This document shows, in pieces, positions 52,168 through 60,973 of a stretch of DNA of 64,000 nucleotides (the stretch's first letter is position 1; each line of letters starts with the position of its first letter). The position numbers and the translations under genes were made by a program. Source of the stretch: Campylobacter concisus (GTDB lineage: Bacteria > Campylobacterota > Campylobacteria > Campylobacterales > Campylobacteraceae); contig NZ_CABPVS010000003.1 of assembly GCF_902460845.1 (NCBI RefSeq), positions 124,001-188,000 of the forward strand, read 5' to 3'. Below the pieces are notes generated by a model. It did no database searches. It was not told where the DNA came from and saw only the letters and a program-made list of their open reading frames with translations.

Positions 52168-52840
52168 CTATCATCCTGTCACAAATTATTGCAAAAGCTG
52201 CACTTACATTTAAGGAGTCCCAGCCCTCTTTTAACTTTATACCAATACACTCATCACACTTTGCTAGAGCTTTTTGCGGTATGCCTTCGCCTTCTGAGCC
52301 CATCACCAAAGCTCTTTTACCAGCAAACCTCATCTCTTTTACGTTTTTGCCATCACTTGCTGTTGCATAAATTTTAAAACCAAATTGCTTTAGTTCATTT
52401 AACAAACTAAGTCCGTCTTCAAAAATCGCTATTGGTATCTCATAGGCAGCGCCACTACTTGATCTTAAAACGCCTTGCATATTTATGCTTTTTGCTACTA
52501 TTACAAGACCTTCGCAGCCTAGAGCATAGGCACTTCTAGCGATAGCACCAATATTGCCAACATCGCTTATGCCGTAAAGAATGGCGATAAAATTTAGCTT
52601 TTTAAGCTCAGCAATGTCTGAAAATTCAAACTCACTAACATTCGCTAAAAAACCTTGATGGTTTCCACCGCGAGCTAAAGACTGCGCTTTTTGATTATCC
52701 ACGCGAATAATTTTTTTGCCTGTGCCACAAATTTTAGAGAAGAGTTTTTTGTCACACTCTTTTGAGAGATATATCTCTTCTAATATCTGTGGTCGCTTGT
52801 TCAAAATATGTAAAAATAGTTGTTTTCCGTATATTATCAT
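52160..52840 (-). CDS. rlmB: TrmH-family 23S rRNA 2'-O-methyltransferase
   Basis: A 226-residue SpoU-class enzyme: N-terminal substrate-binding part (IIYGKQLFLHILNKRPQILEEIYLSKE) and the SPOUT domain with AILYGISDVGNIGAIARSAYALG, LVMGSEGEGIP and the knot end KLKEGWDSLNVSAAFAI. It methylates 23S rRNA (RlmB, Gm2251 in E. coli) by family; exact target inferred. Confidence 0.9.
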   Translation of the reverse strand: MIIYGKQLFLHILNKRPQILEEIYLSKECDKKLFSKICGTGKKIIRVDNQKAQSLARGGNHQGFLANVSEFEFSDIAELKKLNFIAILYGISDVGNIGAIARSAYALGCEGLVIVAKSINMQGVLRSSSGAAYEIPIAIFEDGLSLLNELKQFGFKIYATASDGKNVKEMRFAGKRALVMGSEGEGIPQKALAKCDECIGIKLKEGWDSLNVSAAFAIICDRMIDE

Positions 52841-52951
52841 GGTAACTTATGGTAGCTAAAGTCAATTAAAATTTAACTTATTTTTGTATGTAGCTAGAGT
52901 AAATTTTGCACTTTCGTTTCAATGTCACTTAGTAGTTTTGCGGCCTATAAT

Positions 52952-53767
52952 TTAAGCTTTCGCAAGTTCATCATATATCTTTTTTACATCTTCTCCAGTT
53001 ATTTTGTTAAGCAATTTTGCTTTTACTTTTGGAGCAAGATCAAGCAAAAGTATCTCATCTTTTGTGATATTTTGAGTGGCTGTTTTGTTACTTTTTGAGA
53101 TGACAATCGCCCACTCTCCACTTAAATTTGCTTTTTCTAAAATTTGGACTAAATTTTTAGCACTATCTTTAATCTTACTCTCAAATTTTTTTGTGGCCTC
53201 TTTTATGGCAAAAATTTCTCTCTCAGGCTCTAGATTTGCGATACTTTGTACTAAGTCTAGTATGCGTTTTGGGCTTTCGTAAATAACGGCTGGATAGGCT
53301 AAATTTAGAGCATTTTGAATAGCCAAGGACCTATCTCTACCAGTATTTGGTAAAAAGCCTAAAAAGACAAATTCTTTATCACAAAGTCCGCTTGCAACTA
53401 CACTTAAAAGTGCGGCATTTGCTCCACTTAAAATTTCATATTCGATATTATTTTTTTGAGCGTATCTTACTAGGCTAACGCCTGGATCACTGATACCTGG
53501 CATACCAGCATCGCTCATGTAGGCTACATTTTTACTAAAAAAATCATCACTTAAATTTGTGAAAAAGTCATCTTCGTTATGAGTGTGAAGTGGAATAAAT
53601 TTTGATATATTTATACTTGCGTCAAAGCGTTCGTTTAGTAGATTTACAAGACTTTTGCAGACTCTTGTATCTTCACAGATAGCTATCTCGCATTCACGCA
53701 AAATTCTAATCGCACGAAGCGAGATATCTTCTAAATTTCCTATTGGAGTAGGAATAAAGTAGAGCAA
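52952..53767 (-). CDS. rsmI: 16S rRNA 2'-O-ribose C1402 methyltransferase
   Basis: A 271-residue SAM enzyme of the RsmI (tetrapyrrole methylase) family: MLYFIPTPIGNLEDISLRAIRIL start, the ICEDTRVCKSL and YMSDAGMPGISDPG motifs, and VASGLCDKEFVFLGFLP. Methylates the ribose of C1402 in the decoding centre. Begins four bases after rpmE ends. Confidence 0.96.
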   Translation of the reverse strand: MLYFIPTPIGNLEDISLRAIRILRECEIAICEDTRVCKSLVNLLNERFDASINISKFIPLHTHNEDDFFTNLSDDFFSKNVAYMSDAGMPGISDPGVSLVRYAQKNNIEYEILSGANAALLSVVASGLCDKEFVFLGFLPNTGRDRSLAIQNALNLAYPAVIYESPKRILDLVQSIANLEPEREIFAIKEATKKFESKIKDSAKNLVQILEKANLSGEWAIVISKSNKTATQNITKDEILLLDLAPKVKAKLLNKITGEDVKKIYDELAKA

Positions 53768-53770
53768 GGC

Positions 53771-53974
53771 TTATTTTTGAGCGTATTTTTTCTTAAATTT
53801 CTCAACACGACCAGCACTATCAACTATCTTTTCGCTGCCTGTGAAAAATGGGTGGCACTTGTCGCAAATGTCAATTCTGATCTCGCTTTTGTTTGACTTT
53901 GTTTTAAAAGTGTTTCCGCAAGCACAAGTTACAGTGCAATCTACGTATTCTGGATGGATATCTTTTTTCATCAT
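53771..53974 (-). CDS. rpmE: 50S ribosomal protein L31
   Basis: A 67-residue L31 with the zinc-type cysteine set (CTVTCACGN... ICDKCHPF; Cys at 14, 18, 20, 37, 40). Cys-containing (C+) type, so it binds zinc and could be swapped for a zinc-free paralogue under limitation. The second ATG (residue 2) may be the true start, giving the usual MKKDIHP. TATAAT lies 48 bases upstream. Confidence 0.95.
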
Positions 53975-54021
53975 TTTTCCTTTATTATTTTTGGGCTAAT
54001 TATCTACATTAAAAGTTGCTG

Positions 54022-54027
54022 ATTATA
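54022..54027 (-). promoter_or_regulatory. Sigma-70 -10 box upstream of rpmE
   Basis: Minus-strand TATAAT within CTTTTTATATAATCAG, preceded by T-rich DNA (TTTATTTGATTTTTAGATTTC), a typical Campylobacter promoter; it probably drives rpmE, rsmI and beyond. Confidence 0.65.
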
Positions 54028-54054
54028 TAAAAAGAAATCTAAAAATCAAATAAA

Positions 54055-54711
54055 TTAAGCCAGGAATTTTGCCGCTACTGAGATAACCGCAGTCTGTGAT
54101 CTTAAAATATTTTTAGTATTTAGGCAGTAGATATTTTTAAATTTAGCCATCTCATCCTCGCTAAATCCACCCTCTGGACCAATTATTAAAAGCTCATCAC
54201 CTTTTTTCTCATTTAAGCTCTTACCGCCAAAATTTATAGCTGAGATATTTTTATAAACACTCATTAGCTCGTCCAAATTTTTATAAACTTCAAACTCCAT
54301 TAGTGAAGTTCGCCCACACTGCTCGCAAGAGAGAGCATTTATGTAGTTTAGCCTCTCGATATCTATCTTAAAATTTGCCTGAGAAAATTTAGTATAGACA
54401 AAAGCTATTTTACCAACGCCAAGTTCGTTTAAAAATGGCAATGTCTTTTCAATCGTCTTTGGATCGACGATAGCCCAAGCGATCGTAAAGTCGAATTTTT
54501 GCTCACCATTTAAGCTAGCAAAGACAAGACTTAAGCTCGCACTTCGCCTATCAATCTCATCAATTTCATAAATATACTCTTTAAAATCTCGTAAATTTCT
54601 AACACTCATTCGCTCACCAGCTTGCATTCTTCTAGCTTTTAGGTGCAAAAAAGCTTCATTTACTATCTTTAAGCTTTCATTACCTGCATTTTTATCATAT
54701 AAAAATTTCAT
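54055..54711 (-). CDS. rsmE: 16S rRNA m3U1498 methyltransferase
   Basis: A 218-residue SPOUT enzyme: N-terminal PUA-like part (LHLKARRMQAGERMSVRNLRD) and the C-terminal knot with KIAFVYTKFSQANFKIDIERL, LLIIGPEGGFSEDEM (SAM-binding) and ILRSQTAVISVAAKF. It methylates U1498 of 16S rRNA. Shorter than E. coli RsmE (243) but with the core motifs. One base before the next gene's stop. Confidence 0.92.
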   Translation of the reverse strand: MKFLYDKNAGNESLKIVNEAFLHLKARRMQAGERMSVRNLRDFKEYIYEIDEIDRRSASLSLVFASLNGEQKFDFTIAWAIVDPKTIEKTLPFLNELGVGKIAFVYTKFSQANFKIDIERLNYINALSCEQCGRTSLMEFEVYKNLDELMSVYKNISAINFGGKSLNEKKGDELLIIGPEGGFSEDEMAKFKNIYCLNTKNILRSQTAVISVAAKFLA

Positions 54712-55113
54712 CTAAATCCCTGCAACTACAACTAAAACAAGATCACAAAATCCCTTAATAAGGGCGAATTTTTTAAATTTTTCTAAGTCGCCATTAGCTG
54801 CATAAATTTTTAGCCTTTTAAAACCTATGGCACTAAGTGCGATTAAAATTATTAAGATAATTAACATTTTTATGGCACTAAATTTAAACTCATATCCATA
54901 ATACGCCCATAAAATAAGTCCAGTAAGCGCAAGAAAACTAAGCAACATATGATAAATCGGTAAAAAATATCTTATACAAAGCACATAGTTTTTACTATTG
55001 CTACCAAACTGAGTAAGTATTAAATAAAGCACATTACAGGCAACTAGTGCATAAAAAAATATCACATGAAAAGGCAAAGTGTATGCAAAAAGTGAGGAGA
55101 GATGTTCGTTCAT
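54712..55113 (-). CDS. Hypothetical four-helix membrane protein
   Basis: A 133-residue protein with four membrane helices (about 15-36, 51-75, 80-97, 117-133). I recognise no characterised family; a matching gene lies at this place in C. jejuni (about Cj0157c, from memory). It begins four bases inside the lipoprotein gene (ATGA overlap) and ends next to rsmE, so it is in the queE-queD-lipoprotein transcript. Confidence 0.65.
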   Translation of the reverse strand: MNEHLSSLFAYTLPFHVIFFYALVACNVLYLILTQFGSNSKNYVLCIRYFLPIYHMLLSFLALTGLILWAYYGYEFKFSAIKMLIILIILIALSAIGFKRLKIYAANGDLEKFKKFALIKGFCDLVLVVVAGI

Positions 55114-55316
55114 TTCTTCTCTTTAGAAGGCTCGTTCTCTTCGACGACTGGCTCAGGCGGGAGTTGTTCATCGATTGTGACATTTGCGTCTGGTTGAGCT
55201 ATGGTCACATCACTAGGCACTGGCTCGCTAATATCATTTTTAGTCTCATCTTTATCTCCACAACCCGCAAATAGACCAGCTATAAATAAAAAAGAAGTTA
55301 TAATTTTTTTCATCAA
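55110..55316 (-). CDS. Small acidic lipoprotein
   Basis: A 68-residue protein with a lipoprotein signal peptide ending in LFAGC (Cys 19) and a short disordered mature part rich in Glu, Pro and Asp (EQLPPEPVVEENEPSKEKK). No domain is visible; likely anchored to a membrane and unstructured. Overlaps queD and the next gene by four bases each (ATGA at both ends). Confidence 0.7.
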   Translation of the reverse strand: MMKKIITSFLFIAGLFAGCGDKDETKNDISEPVPSDVTIAQPDANVTIDEQLPPEPVVEENEPSKEKK

Positions 55317-55894
55317 ACGTCCTTTGGAATTTCTATTTTTAACCTATTTTTCATTTTCTCGAATAAATTTTTATCTTCCCACTCTTCTATGATAGCATCT
55401 GAAAATTTTATCTCATCTAGCTTTATCTCGCCCATTTGCGCATTTATGGCGTCCTCTTTAAAGCACTGTGCATAGCCTGTATCAGTCTCATGCACGATAA
55501 TGCTATGAAGCTTCACTTCACGCTCACCGTTGTTCATCACACTAAGCTCAAGTAGTCTTTCTATGAGTACAAAAAATATGCGGCAAAACTGCTCTGCACT
55601 TGGATTTAGTGGGATCTCGATCCATCTTGCCGAGTGCTTTTTTAGATCATTTTTATACTCAACATTATCGCCTGAAAATATTGTCGTAGCGTGGTCAAAA
55701 CTATCAATGATCGTTTTTATGTTTTGCTTCATTAAGCCAAAATCATAAACCATGCCGGCGTTATCAAGAAAATTTGAGCTAAGTAAAATTTCAGCCACAT
55801 AGCTGTGTCCGTGGATACTAGTCCTACAACGCTTTGAGCTGCAAAATCTCACAATATGTGCATTTTCAAATCTAAAAAGCTTTCTAATAATCAT
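55313..55894 (-). CDS. queD: 6-carboxytetrahydropterin synthase QueD
   Basis: A 193-residue enzyme from ATG 55894 (TGATG coupling to queE). Zinc His triad visible: ENAH (near 11), HGHSY (near 27); catalytic cysteine in RFCSSKRC; MVYDFG follows. Converts dihydroneopterin triphosphate to carboxytetrahydropterin, the first queuosine-specific step; QueE performs the next. Longer than the 120-residue E. coli enzyme, with an extended C-terminus (about 150-193). Co-transcribed with queE and moaA. Confidence 0.92.
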   Translation of the reverse strand: MIIRKLFRFENAHIVRFCSSKRCRTSIHGHSYVAEILLSSNFLDNAGMVYDFGLMKQNIKTIIDSFDHATTIFSGDNVEYKNDLKKHSARWIEIPLNPSAEQFCRIFFVLIERLLELSVMNNGEREVKLHSIIVHETDTGYAQCFKEDAINAQMGEIKLDEIKFSDAIIEEWEDKNLFEKMKNRLKIEIPKDV

Positions 55895-56649
55895 CAAACA
55901 CCTTCTTTATCGCTCCAAAGCCTGATGTGGATACGCTCCGAGTAGTTAAATCCATACTTTATGGCAAATTCTGCCGTCTTTAAAGCATTTTTACTAAGCT
56001 CTGCTCTATCTGCACCCATCGCCATGCACCAAACTGGCAAATTCACTTTGTTTTTTATATTCATGATCTCATCTAGCTCACTATCGTCGCAACGAGATAG
56101 CACAAATTTTAAAAAGCTACTTTTTGCATTATTTTTAATAGTCAAAATAGCGTCTAAATTTATGCGTTTTTGCTCGCTAACTCCGCTATTTGCTAGTTTT
56201 ACACCAAGTGCAAAATGGCATTTTTTATAAATTTCATATTTAGTAAAATCAACTAAAATCGTGCCATTTGTCTCAAAATGCACTTCATAATCTTCAAGCA
56301 ATTTCTTTACCAAATTTATAAAATTTTCATTTTCATGCCAGATGAGCGGCTCACCACCGGTTAAAACAATAATAGGCTTTTGCATTAAACCTTTACATAG
56401 GTTATCAACTAAGCTTAAAATTTCATCTGCGTTGTATGTTTTGTGATCAAAATGCCCTTTAAAAACAGCCCTTATACTATCGCAACCTAAGAGATTTTCA
56501 CCAGTTTTTAAAGATTTTGTTTGCACGCCAAAGCCAGAGCAGTTTAAGTTGCAACCTAAAAAGCGTAAAAATATGGCGAGTCTGCCTTGGTAAGCCCCTT
56601 CGCCTTGGATACTTAAAAACGCTTCAACTAGCTCTAGCTCTTTGCTCAT
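55894..56649 (-). CDS. queE: 7-carboxy-7-deazaguanine synthase QueE, Campylobacter type
   Basis: A 251-residue radical-SAM enzyme from ATG 56649. It opens ELVEAFLSIQGEGAYQGRLA and has VLTGGEPLIW and the HFETNGTI substrate region. The SAM cluster cysteines are spaced CX3CX18C (33, 37, 56) rather than CX3CX2C: an insertion separates the second and third Cys. I recall the same arrangement in C. jejuni. Makes carboxydeazaguanine for queuosine. Coupled to moaA by TGATG. Confidence 0.9.
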   Translation of the reverse strand: MSKELELVEAFLSIQGEGAYQGRLAIFLRFLGCNLNCSGFGVQTKSLKTGENLLGCDSIRAVFKGHFDHKTYNADEILSLVDNLCKGLMQKPIIVLTGGEPLIWHENENFINLVKKLLEDYEVHFETNGTILVDFTKYEIYKKCHFALGVKLANSGVSEQKRINLDAILTIKNNAKSSFLKFVLSRCDDSELDEIMNIKNKVNLPVWCMAMGADRAELSKNALKTAEFAIKYGFNYSERIHIRLWSDKEGV

Positions 56650-57617
56650 CAACCACCAGTTTGATAAAAGGCACGCGAAGAGGTTTCATTACTAGCGCCT
56701 ATCGCCCATTTGTTCTCTTTTGGTTTGTTTGCTAGCACTTGTCTTAAAATTTCACTTGCAGCTACGATATCACCTTTTTCAACCGCTTTTTTGATACTAA
56801 GAGCCTCTTCAAAGTAAAGGCAAGGTATCAAAAGTCCCTCGGCACTTAGTCTGATACGGTTGCAACTCTCGCAAAAGTCGTGCTTGTGTGGATCTATGAT
56901 ACCAAATTTATAACCATCATCAAGTCTATAAATAGACGCGGGCGCATTTGGTAGTTTTCCATCTTTTGTGACATTATATTTTTGTGAGATGATTTTTAAA
57001 ATTTCATCGCTACTTAGCCCTTTTAGATCATCTTTAGCGTGTGAGTTTTCCATATACTCAATAAATCTGATCTGAGAATCTCTAAATTTAGCAAACTCGA
57101 GCAAATTTATAAGCTCATCATCATTTACACCTTTTAGTGCAACAGTGTTAATTTTTACCTTTAATCCAGCATCATGAGCCGCTTCAAAGCCAGCCAAAAC
57201 TTCGTGCAAGACGCTTTTTTGTGCGATAAATTTAGCCTTTTGCTCATTTAATGTATCAAGCGACATATTTATGCGCTTTAGTCCAGCGTCTTTTAGCCTT
57301 TTGGCAAAGTGTGAAAGCATATAGCCATTTGTAGTAAGCGCTAGATCAATGTCTGGATTATAATCACTTATCATCTTTATAAAAACGTCTAAATCCTTAC
57401 GCACAAGCGGTTCGCCACCAGTGATTCTTATCTTTTTTATACCTTCGTCGATAGCCACTTTTACAAATAAAAATAGCTCCTCAAAGGTTAATAAATTCTC
57501 TCTTGGCGTCCAGCTAAATGGCGTTGTAGGCATACAATACCTACACCTAAAGTTGCAACGCTGAGTTACAGAAATCCTTAAATAATCAACAACCCGACCA
57601 TATTTATCGATTAGCAT
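56649..57617 (-). CDS. moaA: GTP 3',8-cyclase MoaA
   Basis: A 322-residue radical-SAM enzyme with the N-terminal 4Fe-4S motif CNFRCRYC (18-25), the conserved GGEPLVRKD, and the C-terminal second cluster [20 protein letters not shown]. It starts molybdenum cofactor synthesis. Ends in the QTGG tail (the GG used for function in many MoaA). Coupled downstream to queE. Confidence 0.97.
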   Translation of the reverse strand: MLIDKYGRVVDYLRISVTQRCNFRCRYCMPTTPFSWTPRENLLTFEELFLFVKVAIDEGIKKIRITGGEPLVRKDLDVFIKMISDYNPDIDLALTTNGYMLSHFAKRLKDAGLKRINMSLDTLNEQKAKFIAQKSVLHEVLAGFEAAHDAGLKVKINTVALKGVNDDELINLLEFAKFRDSQIRFIEYMENSHAKDDLKGLSSDEILKIISQKYNVTKDGKLPNAPASIYRLDDGYKFGIIDPHKHDFCESCNRIRLSAEGLLIPCLYFEEALSIKKAVEKGDIVAASEILRQVLANKPKENKWAIGASNETSSRAFYQTGG

Positions 57618-57739
57618 AAAGCACCTTCTTAAGCTTGGTTAGAGCTTTTTATAATTTTTTCAATTATATGTTAAAAGATTTAAATCAAAATAAAAATTTA
57701 AGCCAATTTTTGTAGTTTAAGAGTAGATTAGTCTTTTTA

Positions 57740-57767
57740 AAATTAGCCTGTAAATTTAGGCTAATTT
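57740..57767 (-). terminator. Possible terminator after the coiled-coil HTH gene
   Basis: Ten-pair stem (AAATTAGCCT / AGGCTAATTT) around an eight-base loop that overlaps the last codons of the gene at 57756; the following T run is short (TTTTAAAAAG), so efficiency is doubtful. Confidence 0.4.
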
Positions 57768-58262
57768 ATGAAATTTAAGCACAAACTCGACTCGCCCCAT
57801 TCCAACATGAAGGTCCTTTGCGATCATCGCTGCACTTTTTCCGTCTTTAAACATTTTTAGAATTTGTTCTTCTTCATTGATGACGCTTGGTGCGATTTTA
57901 TTAATATCTCTTGTTCTCTCTTCAAGACTAACTATCCTGTCTTTTTGCTCTGTTGCAAAATCATCAATTACTCGCTCAATGCTCTTAATCGCACGAATTA
58001 TTGGCACAATTTTCTCATTTATTTGCAAATCAATATTTTCTTTTATCTGTTTTTTAAGTGGCTCATATTGTTCACTATTTTTAAACGCCTCGCCCTCAAG
58101 CATTGAAATTTGCTTTTTTAGATTGAAATTTTCTTGCATAACGCTTTCTATCGCTCGCTCAAATCTCGCAAATTTTTTATTTGTCTCACTATCTTTTATC
58201 AACATTAAAGCTACTATTATCGCCAAAACGATACCAAAGCCTAAAAAGATATAAATTTCCAT
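57756..58262 (-). CDS. Membrane-anchored coiled-coil protein with C-terminal HTH-like motif
   Basis: A 168-residue protein: one N-terminal membrane helix (about 3-22), a long helical region (about 28-120, FARFERAIESVMQENFNLKKQISMLEGEA) and a C-terminal helix-turn-helix-like segment (about 133-168, ILKMFKDGKSAAMIAKDLHVGMGRVEFVLKF) like that of the DUF6115/DUF2802 group often found near motility genes. Role unknown; position matches about Cj0162c by memory. Confidence 0.65.
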   Translation of the reverse strand: MEIYIFLGFGIVLAIIVALMLIKDSETNKKFARFERAIESVMQENFNLKKQISMLEGEAFKNSEQYEPLKKQIKENIDLQINEKIVPIIRAIKSIERVIDDFATEQKDRIVSLEERTRDINKIAPSVINEEEQILKMFKDGKSAAMIAKDLHVGMGRVEFVLKFHKLA

Positions 58263-58272
58263 ATTTTTCCTT

Positions 58273-58794
58273 CTACGAGTTCGCTCTCATTTCTCTTATC
58301 ATTACACGTTCCCTAGCCGTCACATAAGCGTTCCAGTCAGCCTCATCCTCTTCGTGCATATTTTCTATCTTTGCTAAATTTTCACTAACAGCCCTTAAAT
58401 AAAGACTCAAATTTCTCTTTGGAAAGATAGGCATAGCAATCCTTGCGTAGTAAATTTCATCTTTTATAAATTTTTCTTCGCTTATTTTGATGTGTGTAAA
58501 GCCGATTTCTTCGATACTCGCCCTCTCTTTTAGTGGCAAATATTGCTTATGCTCATTTTTAATGTAATCACTCAGCGCATCTACTTTTCTGTGAAGTTCT
58601 ATCAAAAGAGTTAGTAAAACTTGATCACTCTCTTTAGTCTCGCCTCGTGACTTTGCTCGCTTTAACCAAGCCCCAAGCGCGTCCTCTTCGCCCGGCAAGA
58701 TGGAGTCAAACTCTCTTTTAAATTTCTCACTCCCTTCTTTATCAGACTCAAATTCCATATCAAGAGGTGCTTTAAACAGCTTAATCTCACTCAT
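58273..58794 (-). CDS. Hypothetical protein
   Basis: A 173-residue soluble protein, charged and mostly helical at both ends with a central beta part (FTHIKISEEKFIKDEIYYARIAMPIFP). The middle and the terminal ARERVMIREMRANS could be an atypical PilZ-like domain, but I cannot show it. Overlaps the prenyltransferase gene by four bases (ATGA). Confidence 0.55.
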   Translation of the reverse strand: MSEIKLFKAPLDMEFESDKEGSEKFKREFDSILPGEEDALGAWLKRAKSRGETKESDQVLLTLLIELHRKVDALSDYIKNEHKQYLPLKERASIEEIGFTHIKISEEKFIKDEIYYARIAMPIFPKRNLSLYLRAVSENLAKIENMHEEDEADWNAYVTARERVMIREMRANS

Positions 58795-59666
58795 AATACG
58801 CTAATCCAAACAAAGATAAAAAATAAAATTCCCAAATAGCCATTTAATGTAAAAAATGCTCTATCTATCTTACTAAAGTCGCGTCTTACGATCCTATGCT
58901 CAAAAAATAAAATAACGCCACTTACCAAAATTCCAAAAAATGCCATCGCTCCAAGCCCAGCCGCCCAAGCAAAAAGTAGCCAAAATACAAAAGCTAAAGC
59001 GTGAAAAATGGCCGATAAAAAAAGTGTAGCCTTATCGCCGTAAATAGCTGGTATGCTAAAGAGCTTGTTTTCTTTATCAAATTTCATATCTTGAAGTGAG
59101 TAAAGCAAGTCAAATCCAGCTACCCAAAATGTCACACCAAGGCAAAGTAGCACACTCCAAAGCGGTATAGCAGCGCTCACTGCGACCACGCCAGCGATGG
59201 GAGCAAGACCTAAGCTAAGGCCAAGCACCAAGTGTGCTAGCTCACTAAAGCGTTTAAATAGCGAATACCCACCAAGAACAGCTAAAATAGGAAAACTTAG
59301 CCAAAATGCGAGCGAATTTATAAAATAAGCGCATGCGATAAAAATAAACGCATTTGCCACAATAAAAAGCTGCATATTGCTCCTACCGATACGACCATCA
59401 ACGCTTGGACGGCTCGCAGTTCGCGGATTTAACTTATCGATATCTTCATCTTTGTATCTATTAAAAGCCATAGCAAAATTTCTAGCACTAACAGCACAAA
59501 GTGCGCCTAGAATAAGCAGTTTTAAGCCGAACCAAGCCGAGCCACTTTCTATCTTGCTAGCAACTATCATCGCAACAAAAATAAAAGGCAGAGCAAAAAC
59601 AGAATGCTTAAAAACGATAAGTTCAGCAATAATTTTTAATTTTTCTATCATTTGATAAATTTCCAT
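58791..59666 (-). CDS. mqnP: UbiA-type prenyltransferase, probably MqnP
   Basis: A 291-residue membrane enzyme of about eight helices. The two Asp-rich motifs are NRYKDEDIDKLNPRT (about 69-83) and SLQDMKFDKE (about 190). UbiA-like proteins in this lineage act in the futalosine route to menaquinone (MqnP), consistent with Campylobacter respiring on menaquinone; ubiquinone synthesis is not expected. An ATG five codons in (MIEKLKII) is an equal start candidate. Confidence 0.8.
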   Translation of the reverse strand: MEIYQMIEKLKIIAELIVFKHSVFALPFIFVAMIVASKIESGSAWFGLKLLILGALCAVSARNFAMAFNRYKDEDIDKLNPRTASRPSVDGRIGRSNMQLFIVANAFIFIACAYFINSLAFWLSFPILAVLGGYSLFKRFSELAHLVLGLSLGLAPIAGVVAVSAAIPLWSVLLCLGVTFWVAGFDLLYSLQDMKFDKENKLFSIPAIYGDKATLFLSAIFHALAFVFWLLFAWAAGLGAMAFFGILVSGVILFFEHRIVRRDFSKIDRAFFTLNGYLGILFFIFVWISVL

Positions 59667-59756
59667 TTTCTTTAAAAATGGTTGATTTTACACCATTTTG
59701 CTTTAAATTTGAATTTATATTATCATTACAAGAATAATTTAAAACAAAGGGTTATT

Positions 59757-60971
59757 ATGGGCAAAGTAGCGATTATTGGAGATAGTTTTAGTGCGTTATT
59801 TACGGCTTACGAATTAGCTAAAAAAGGTGAAGAAATTTTAATTATTAGCAGCCAAAAAGATGAGTTTACAAATGGAATTTTAGTGCCTTTTGGCACACAC
59901 GCTCTTGCAAAAGATGGAGCGATATCTAGCTCGTTTATAGGGCTAGTTAGCAAAAAAAGCGAGCTTGATATAAGTATTTGCTTAAATGAAAATTTTAGAG
60001 CTTGGATGACAAATTTTACACTCAAATCGACCAAAGCTCACGACAAAAAGATGCAAATTTTGTTTTCAAAATTTGGTAAGAAAAGCTTTGAAATTTTAAG
60101 AGAGCTAAACAACAAATATCCACAGATAAATTTTGATGAGAGCGGCGTTTATCTACTTTTTAGCAATGACGAAAGCTTTAAAAAAAGGCTTGATGAGACA
60201 AAGGTTGCCCATAGCGAGCAAGAAATTTTAAGCATAGATAAAGAGCTTACAAATTTTGGGCTAATAAATAAAAACATAAAAGGCGCTATAAATTTAGCCA
60301 ATAATGCAAGCATTGATACAAATGAGCTCAAAAAAGCTTTGATAAATGAGTTAAATTCTCTCGGGGTAAAATTTATAAATGATGAAATTTACGAGCTAAA
60401 AACGCAGGGGCAAATAGTACAAAAAGCTACCGGCAATAACGGCGAATATGAGGCCGATAACTTTGTGATCGCTTCAAAAAATTTAGAGCTTTCAAATAAG
60501 CTAGGCACGAGCTTAAATGCGATTTTGGCTAAATTTTATACTATTGATCTTAGCCTAAATGAAGGGCAAATTCCTAAAAAACCAATCATTTTAAATGATT
60601 TATTTGCCAAAATTTATCCAACTAAAAATGGTGTTACGATTATTACAAATTTACAAGTCGGCGCTATCGATACGCTTGTTAAAACTGAAAAGATTAATGC
60701 ATTTTTAAATGAGCTAAAGATACATCTTGGCATAAGCGAGCTAAAAGAGCCTAGCTTTAGAGCAAACTACGTACTTCTTAGCTCAAACGATAAGCCAGCT
60801 CTTGGACGCGATAACATATATAGCAACTTGATCTATAACCAAGCTTATGGACTAAATGAGCTTAGCTTTGCTCCGTATTTTGCCAGTGTTTTGGATAGTC
60901 TTATAAAAGATGGTAAAAATAACGAGGAAAATGATGAAATTTTACTCTTTAGCTCGTTTTATGAGGGCTAG
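59757..60971 (+). CDS. FAD-dependent oxidoreductase-like protein, degenerate dinucleotide motif
   Basis: A 404-residue protein from ATG 59757 (the frame from 59682 is longer only because no stop intervenes; AAAGGG precedes ATG 59757). The N-terminus VAIIGDSFSALFTAYELAKKGEEILIISSQ follows the DAO/DadA-type Rossmann pattern, but GxGxxG reads G-D-S-F-S-A. The C-terminal FAD contact (RDNIYSNLIYNQAYGLNELSFAPYFA) likewise has AYG where GHG is usual. Either a divergent flavoprotein or a fold that no longer binds FAD. It ends two bases before miaA's TTG. Confidence 0.75.
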   Translation: MGKVAIIGDSFSALFTAYELAKKGEEILIISSQKDEFTNGILVPFGTHALAKDGAISSSFIGLVSKKSELDISICLNENFRAWMTNFTLKSTKAHDKKMQILFSKFGKKSFEILRELNNKYPQINFDESGVYLLFSNDESFKKRLDETKVAHSEQEILSIDKELTNFGLINKNIKGAINLANNASIDTNELKKALINELNSLGVKFINDEIYELKTQGQIVQKATGNNGEYEADNFVIASKNLELSNKLGTSLNAILAKFYTIDLSLNEGQIPKKPIILNDLFAKIYPTKNGVTIITNLQVGAIDTLVKTEKINAFLNELKIHLGISELKEPSFRANYVLLSSNDKPALGRDNIYSNLIYNQAYGLNELSFAPYFASVLDSLIKDGKNNEENDEILLFSSFYEG

Positions 60972-60973
60972 AT

